In this document: piece by piece, positions 1 through 5,651 of the stretch
Numbering within the stretch: position 1 is the stretch's first letter
Layout of the letters: the number at the start of each line of letters is the position of its first letter
NCBI GenBank assembly: GCA_030916925.1
Contig: JAUPVU010000008.1
Location: 1-8,551 of the forward strand
DNA: 8,551 bases
Source: Patescibacteria group bacterium
GTDB lineage: Bacteria; Patescibacteriota; WWE3; 2-01-FULL-39-13
Direction of reading: 5' to 3'
Program-made: the position numbers and the translations under genes
Notes under the pieces: model-generated
What the model was told of the DNA's origin: nothing
Databases searched by the model: none
Seen by the model: the letters and a program-made list of their open reading frames with translations, nothing else

Positions 1-267
1 ATTATTAAACCTATTTTTGAACGAGCTTCTGGTGGAAATACTTCTTATAGCCTACCTAGATATATTCTAGGAGGATTGATTGCTCTCGCTGCCCTAGTAT
101 TTCTTGTACTTAATATTAAAAAGATTGCTCAGCAAGGTTTAGCTTCGATAGGAAGGAATCCACTGGCAAATAAAATGATAATTTTTAGCGTGATTATCAA
201 TCTTACAATCACGTTGGTTGTTACACTTCTTGGAATTGGCTTAGCTTATTTGGTGTTTGCCCTCTAA
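1..267 (+). CDS. atpE: ATP synthase Fo subunit c-like protein, C-terminal 88 residues (5'-truncated by window edge)
   Basis: The frame is open from base 1 to a TAA at 265-267, so the start lies outside the window. The visible part has a hydrophobic helix at about residues 21-40, a polar loop with ASIGRNPLA at 48-56, and a second hydrophobic helix at about 59-87. The hairpin and its loop match the RQP/RNP loop of c subunits, which form the ion-carrying Fo rotor ring in the membrane. Its position directly before the b-like gene also fits atpE. Two things are odd. The second helix has no Asp or Glu where the essential carboxylate normally sits about 20 residues after the loop Arg; Thr or Leu is found there. 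The first helix lacks the Gly-rich packing motif. More than 50 residues precede the loop Arg, against about 40 in E. coli. One explanation is a double-hairpin c with the carboxylate in the missing N-terminal hairpin. A TTG at 76 is a poor start, because the purine-rich GGAGGA directly abuts it. Confidence 0.7.
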   Translation: MIKPIFERASGGNTSYSLPRYILGGLIALAALVFLVLNIKKIAQQGLASIGRNPLANKMIIFSVIINLTITLVVTLLGIGLAYLVFAL

Positions 268-275
268 TTATTGTG

Positions 276-281
276 TATAAT
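276..281 (+). promoter_or_regulatory. Possible internal -10 element upstream of the b gene
   Basis: A perfect TATAAT lies in the 28-bp gap between the c-like gene and the b gene, preceded by TGTG. It is 14 bases before the ATG at 296, so a transcript from it would have a very short leader, and no Shine-Dalgarno is visible before that ATG. No good -35 box is seen at 16-18 bp. In AT-rich DNA this could be chance. Confidence 0.25.
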
Positions 282-295
282 TTCAGTAACTGCCT

Positions 296-913
296 ATGGT
301 AACTTTAGACTTACAATATATTTTAATACTTCTTAATTTTTTCTTATTGATTGTTATTTTTTTCTACGCTTTTTATTTATACCGCATCGAGAAAAAAGTT
401 AAACAAAAGTATGCAGATTTAACCAATAAATCTCAGCAAATTATCGAAGAAGCTAACAAAAAAGCGGTTGAGATACTGCAAAAATCCGAATTTATAAGTG
501 AGAATTTAAAAGGAGAAATCACCAATAATTTTGAAGCGATTTTATCTCATATAAAGACTCAAAACGCAGATTTTTATAAAGAATGGCAAACAGACTATCT
601 AGCTAATTCTGAAAAAATGATTGAAGAAATGAAGGAAAAAGGCCAACTAGATCTTGAGAAAATTTCAAATAAAGCCATTGAGACGCAAGAGACACTAGAA
701 ACAAAGCTCGGAGAGGAATTTAACAAAGCAAAAAGCGAAATAGATATCTTTAAATCAAAAAAGGAGCAAGAGTATTCAGAAAAATTGTCAGAAGCAATTA
801 AACGAATTTCGAAAGAAAAATTTTACGTAAATTTACCTTTAGATATTCATAAGAAAATCGTTGTGGAGACAGTTGAATTGGCTTTAAAAGAAGTAGAAGC
901 CAGCACCGAATAA
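296..913 (+). CDS. atpF: ATP synthase Fo subunit b (peripheral stalk)
   Basis: This is a 205-residue protein with one N-terminal membrane helix (about residues 7-29), followed by a long, highly charged, Lys/Glu-rich helical region typical of the b subunit. The segment IIEEANKKAVEIL (49-61) resembles the b-subunit tether just after the membrane, and the C-terminal part (about 160-200) resembles the end of b that meets delta. The b subunit forms the stator stalk that holds F1 against the membrane. It is longer than the roughly 156-170 residues common in bacteria. The ATG at 296 is the only sensible start: an in-frame TAA at 287-289 blocks extension, and no Shine-Dalgarno is visible. It sits between the c-like gene and delta, as in most atp operons. 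Sequence conservation in b is low, so the call rests on architecture and context. Confidence 0.85.
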   Translation: MVTLDLQYILILLNFFLLIVIFFYAFYLYRIEKKVKQKYADLTNKSQQIIEEANKKAVEILQKSEFISENLKGEITNNFEAILSHIKTQNADFYKEWQTDYLANSEKMIEEMKEKGQLDLEKISNKAIETQETLETKLGEEFNKAKSEIDIFKSKKEQEYSEKLSEAIKRISKEKFYVNLPLDIHKKIVVETVELALKEVEASTE

Positions 914-919
914 ATCTAA

Positions 920-1357
920 ATGAAATCGAAAGAAAACATCGTCATTATAAACAAGAATAAAGTAGATTTGTCTATTAAATTAGACAAACTTCGAGAGCAA
1001 AAATTTATAGAAGAAGGTAACGAAAGTTTAGAAATTTTTACAGCGCAAGAAAAAAACTTATTTGACAATATCGTTAAAAATAATCCGGAGTTGAACGCGA
1101 CTTCGAATATAAGTGCGCAAGCACAATTTGTTTCTGAATATCTCAGTAATTTGAGTGTGGTTAGATTAACAATTGCTTTTACGCCAAACATCGCTTTTGA
1201 ACGAAAACTAGCAGATCTTATTTCCACCAAATTGCGAAATGTTGTATTAGATATTATTGTGGATCCAGAAATTTTAGGCGGCAGCGTGCTTGAATATGAA
1301 GGAAAACATGTTGATAAGTCTATTTTTAATTTATTTGATTTAGATAATGAGTTTTAA
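920..1357 (+). CDS. atpH: ATP synthase F1 subunit delta, short form
   Basis: The protein has 145 residues, against about 175-180 for typical bacterial delta. The C-terminal domain is recognisable at about 79-138. It has a strand (VVRLTIAF), a helix, then DIIVDPEILGGSVLEYEGKH (111-130), equivalent to the conserved 'vDpslIGGvvirigdkviDgS' end of delta/OSCP. The N-terminal helical domain, which normally has six helices and binds the tips of the alpha subunits, is about 30 residues shorter than in E. coli and hard to align. Delta links the b stalk to the top of F1. The gene starts 6 bp after the b stop, has no visible Shine-Dalgarno, and its end overlaps the alpha start by 11 bp, which suggests coupled translation. 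The shortened N-terminus matches the missing alpha N-terminal helix downstream. Confidence 0.82.
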   Translation: MKSKENIVIINKNKVDLSIKLDKLREQKFIEEGNESLEIFTAQEKNLFDNIVKNNPELNATSNISAQAQFVSEYLSNLSVVRLTIAFTPNIAFERKLADLISTKLRNVVLDIIVDPEILGGSVLEYEGKHVDKSIFNLFDLDNEF

Positions 1358-2812
1358 AGAAAATCTATCAAAATCTAAAGAATATGGGGTTATTGAATTT
1401 GTTAATCACCCTATTGTTAGGGTCTCTGGATTACCTACCGTTGAAGTTGACGAGGTAGTAATCTTTGAGAATGATGATATTGGACATGTTTCTGCAATCA
1501 GAAAAAATTCAGTAGAGATTGTTTCTTATTCTAAAGTTCCACCTAAATACGGTACCAGGGTTACAAAAGGGGGCAAATTATTAGGATTAACAATTTCAGA
1601 TGGCTTACTTGGTAAAGTAATAAGCCCGTTAGGAGTTCCTCGTTTCACCTATGACTCATTTAAGAATGAGGGGGAAGAGAAGCCAATTGATATTCAACCT
1701 CCAGTGTTGATGTCTAGGACGCGAATTAAACGACAGTTTGTTACTGGAATTGCCGTAATTGATAGCGTGATTCCTTTAGGTAAAGGGCAAAGAGAACTTG
1801 TTGTTGGCGATAGAAAAACAGGCAAAACGAGTACGACACTGACCCTAGTTAAATCCCAGATACTCGAAGGGTCAATCGTTGTTTATGCTTTGATTGCTAA
1901 GGACAAATCTTTTACTAAGAAGCTAAAAGAGTATCTAGAAAGCATCAATTTAATGGATAGTGTTGTAATTGTTTCCACAAGCCCTGATGATTCTCCTAGT
2001 TTGATAGATTTGACGCCATATTCTGCGATGACCATCGCAGAATACTTTAGAGATAATGGGAGAGATGTTGTTATTCTATTTGACGATTTAACAACACATG
2101 CTAAATATTATCGTGAAATTTCATTAATAGCTAAAAAATTCCCTGGAAGAGATTCATATCCTGGCGATGTATTTTATAAACACGCAAGGTTGTTAGAGCG
2201 TGCTGGTAACTTTAAAAACGATAAATCCAAGATAAAAGAAGCGTCTATAACCGCAATTGCTCTAGCCGAAACAATAAATGGATTATTAAGTGACTATATA
2301 GTTTCAAATTTAATCAGTATTACCGATGGTCATCTTCACTTTGATGCTGCTATTTTTAATAAAGGAAGAAGACCTGCTATTGATTTATTTCTTTCTGTAA
2401 CAAGGGTTGGAAAACAAACGCAGTCGCAAATTTCACGTCAACTAACTCGTGAAGTCATGGCGCTTATGACTAAATATGAGAGTTCCTCTAATTTTAAACA
2501 CTTAGGAGCCGAGCTGACCGAGGAAATTAAAGAATTATTAAAGAAAGGCGATCAGGTTTTTGCATTTTTTGAACAGTCATATCAAAGGGCTTTGCCTTTA
2601 AATATGCAACTTGTATTTCTAGGCTTAATTATGTCTGGAGCATTCATGACATCTGAAAATTTATCTGAGATAAGAGAGAAAAAGAAAAACCTATATCAGA
2701 GTTATAAAGATGAAAAGGTTAAGCTTATGATAGATAACATATTAGAAAAGAGTCAAACCTATGAGGCTTTTATGGATAGTTTAGATAAGTATAAAACGGA
2801 GTTAATGGAATT

Positions 2813-2819
<7 letters not shown>
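1347..2819 (+). CDS. atpA: ATP synthase F1 subunit alpha
   Basis: This 490-residue protein is the non-catalytic nucleotide-binding subunit of the F1 hexamer. Visible landmarks are the beta-barrel domain (about 14-80), the P-loop GDRKTGKT (154-161), the Walker B strand VVILFDD (241-247), GRDSYPGDVFYKHARLLERA (267-286), NLISITDGHL (321-330), and GRRPAIDLFLSVTRVG (340-355). R353 in the last of these is the expected arginine finger reaching the beta active site. The C-terminal helical domain follows. The start is firmly constrained: ATG at 1347 is preceded by ATA and then an in-frame TAG at 1341-1343, so no N-terminal extension is possible. Only about 13 residues precede GVIEFV, where E. coli has about 28, so the helix that docks onto delta is missing. 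The gene overlaps delta by 11 bp and gamma by 7 bp. Confidence 0.97.
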
Positions 2820-5079
<2,260 letters not shown>

Positions 5080-5109
5080 AGGTGGTCTGTGAGGCTACTA
5101 GGTGGCTTG
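5080..5109. other. Convergent gap between atpD and atpC, no terminator seen
   Basis: Only 30 bp separate the ends of beta (plus) and epsilon (minus). The gap holds two copies of GGTGG (in AGGTGGTCTG and AGGTGGCTTG) but no inverted repeat with a T-tract on either strand. The two transcripts would therefore be expected to run into each other unless termination is factor-dependent. Confidence 0.5.
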
Positions 5110-5382
5110 CTAGACGATTTCCACATCATTAGTCCCAAGATATACTTTCACGTAATTTTTTTTATTCCTTAATACGCCGTTTGTTAAGTCGAAGTTTAAA
5201 GTTTCTCCATCTTCTTGCACGATTGATATGTATTTATCTATGAGTGTAATAAAACTCGAATGTCCTGGCAGTATGTCAAATGGTCCTCTATCGTTCGTGG
5301 AAGAAATTGAATAAGCTTTACCATAAAAAAGAGTTTTCTTTGCCTCTATTACTTTTACTTTTAATTTAGGTTTATCTTTCAT
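5110..5382 (-). CDS. atpC: ATP synthase F1 subunit epsilon, beta-sandwich domain only
   Basis: This 90-residue protein carries the signature RGPFDILPGHSSFITLID (32-49) of the epsilon N-terminal domain, followed by strands and FDLTNGVLRNKKNYVKV (64-80), equivalent to 'f.vsgG.lev..n.vtvla'. Epsilon sits at the foot of gamma and couples the shaft to the c ring. Typical bacterial epsilon has about 130-140 residues; here the C-terminal two-helix domain, which inhibits hydrolysis in many bacteria, is absent and the protein ends at a TAG just after the sandwich. The gene is on the minus strand, convergent with atpD, whereas canonical operons have it after atpD on the same strand. There is no Shine-Dalgarno, but a promoter-like sequence lies so close that the mRNA could be leaderless. 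Confidence 0.93.
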   Translation of the reverse strand: MKDKPKLKVKVIEAKKTLFYGKAYSISSTNDRGPFDILPGHSSFITLIDKYISIVQEDGETLNFDLTNGVLRNKKNYVKVYLGTNDVEIV

Positions 5383-5390
5383 TAATAAAT

Positions 5391-5419
5391 ATCATAGCAT
5401 TTTATATTTAAGCTGAAAA
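5391..5419 (-). promoter_or_regulatory. Candidate promoter for atpC (possibly leaderless transcript)
   Basis: Read on the minus strand, TTTTCA (5419-5414) is separated by 17 bp from TATGAT (5396-5391), giving 4/6 and 5/6 matches to the -35 and -10 consensus. The expected transcription start, about 5384, is only a couple of bases before the ATG at 5382. That fits the absence of a ribosome binding site. The spacing is good, but the region is AT-rich. Confidence 0.4.
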
Positions 5420-5539
5420 TTTAAAGGAAAAATGAAAAGTGTACAAAATATCCTCTCTAAAAACTTCTCGCGAGCAAAAGAGTAAAAAGATGATGCAATT
5501 ATAGGCTGTTAGAAAAGGTTGTCTCGCGGGAAAGAACTA

Positions 5540-5555
5540 AAAGACAGTAGTCTTT
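5540..5555. repeat. Perfect 16-bp dyad, possible operator
   Basis: AAAGAC and GTCTTT form a perfect 6-bp inverted repeat around AGTA. It lies upstream of the -10-like boxes of the following gene. There is no T-run after it, so a terminator is unlikely; a protein-binding site is more plausible. The neighbouring gene itself encodes a MerR-like DNA-binding domain, so autoregulation is conceivable but is inference. Confidence 0.35.
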
Positions 5556-5584
5556 ATGTGTCCAAAAAACGAGAAAAGAACGAG

Positions 5585-5620
5585 TTGATTATTGCGTTCC
5601 TATAATATAAATATTAGAAT
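5585..5620 (+). promoter_or_regulatory. Candidate promoter region of the giant surface-protein gene
   Basis: A perfect TATAAT occurs at 5601-5606 and a TAGAAT at 5615-5620. The second has TTGCGT (5592-5597) exactly 17 bp upstream; the first has no good -35. Either would give a 5' leader of roughly 25-40 bases before the ATG at 5652. No clear Shine-Dalgarno precedes that ATG. Confidence 0.35.
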
Positions 5621-5651
5621 TTCTCGTAAAGATATATCTGAAAATCCTGCC

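Larger units (their letters stand above)
5383..5651. other. Divergent intergenic region between atpC and the giant surface-protein gene
   Basis: No RNA gene or convincing protein gene is visible in these 269 bp. They hold the candidate atpC promoter, a weak 17-codon ORF (5432-5485), an 8-bp palindrome CTCGCGAG (5467-5474), an imperfect second copy of that element (TCTCGCGGG at 5522-5530), a perfect dyad at 5540-5555, further TCTCG/CGAGA elements at 5570-5575 and 5622-5626, and -10-like sequences at 5601-5620 ahead of the plus-strand gene. The density of short symmetric elements is more than expected from plain spacer and suggests regulation. Confidence 0.5.

Noticed and set aside
76..78. TTG at 76 as the start of the c-like gene
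   Set aside because: The frame is open to the window edge, the purine-rich GGAGGA abuts the codon without spacing, and starting there would remove part of the first membrane helix.
916..1230. Minus-strand open frame of 104 codons opposite delta
   Set aside because: It is fully antisense to a recognisable delta subunit, has no family resemblance, and the composition is that of a reversed AT-rich gene.
5080..5109. Bidirectional terminator between atpD and atpC
   Set aside because: The short gap has direct GGTGG repeats but no stable inverted repeat and no T-tract on either strand.
5486..5603. Pseudogene in the frame of the 17-codon ORF, with internal TAA and TAG
   Set aside because: After the stops only short, low-information, Lys-rich sequence remains and no family is recognisable. 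Stop recoding is not supported because TAA and TAG act as normal stops in the atp genes.
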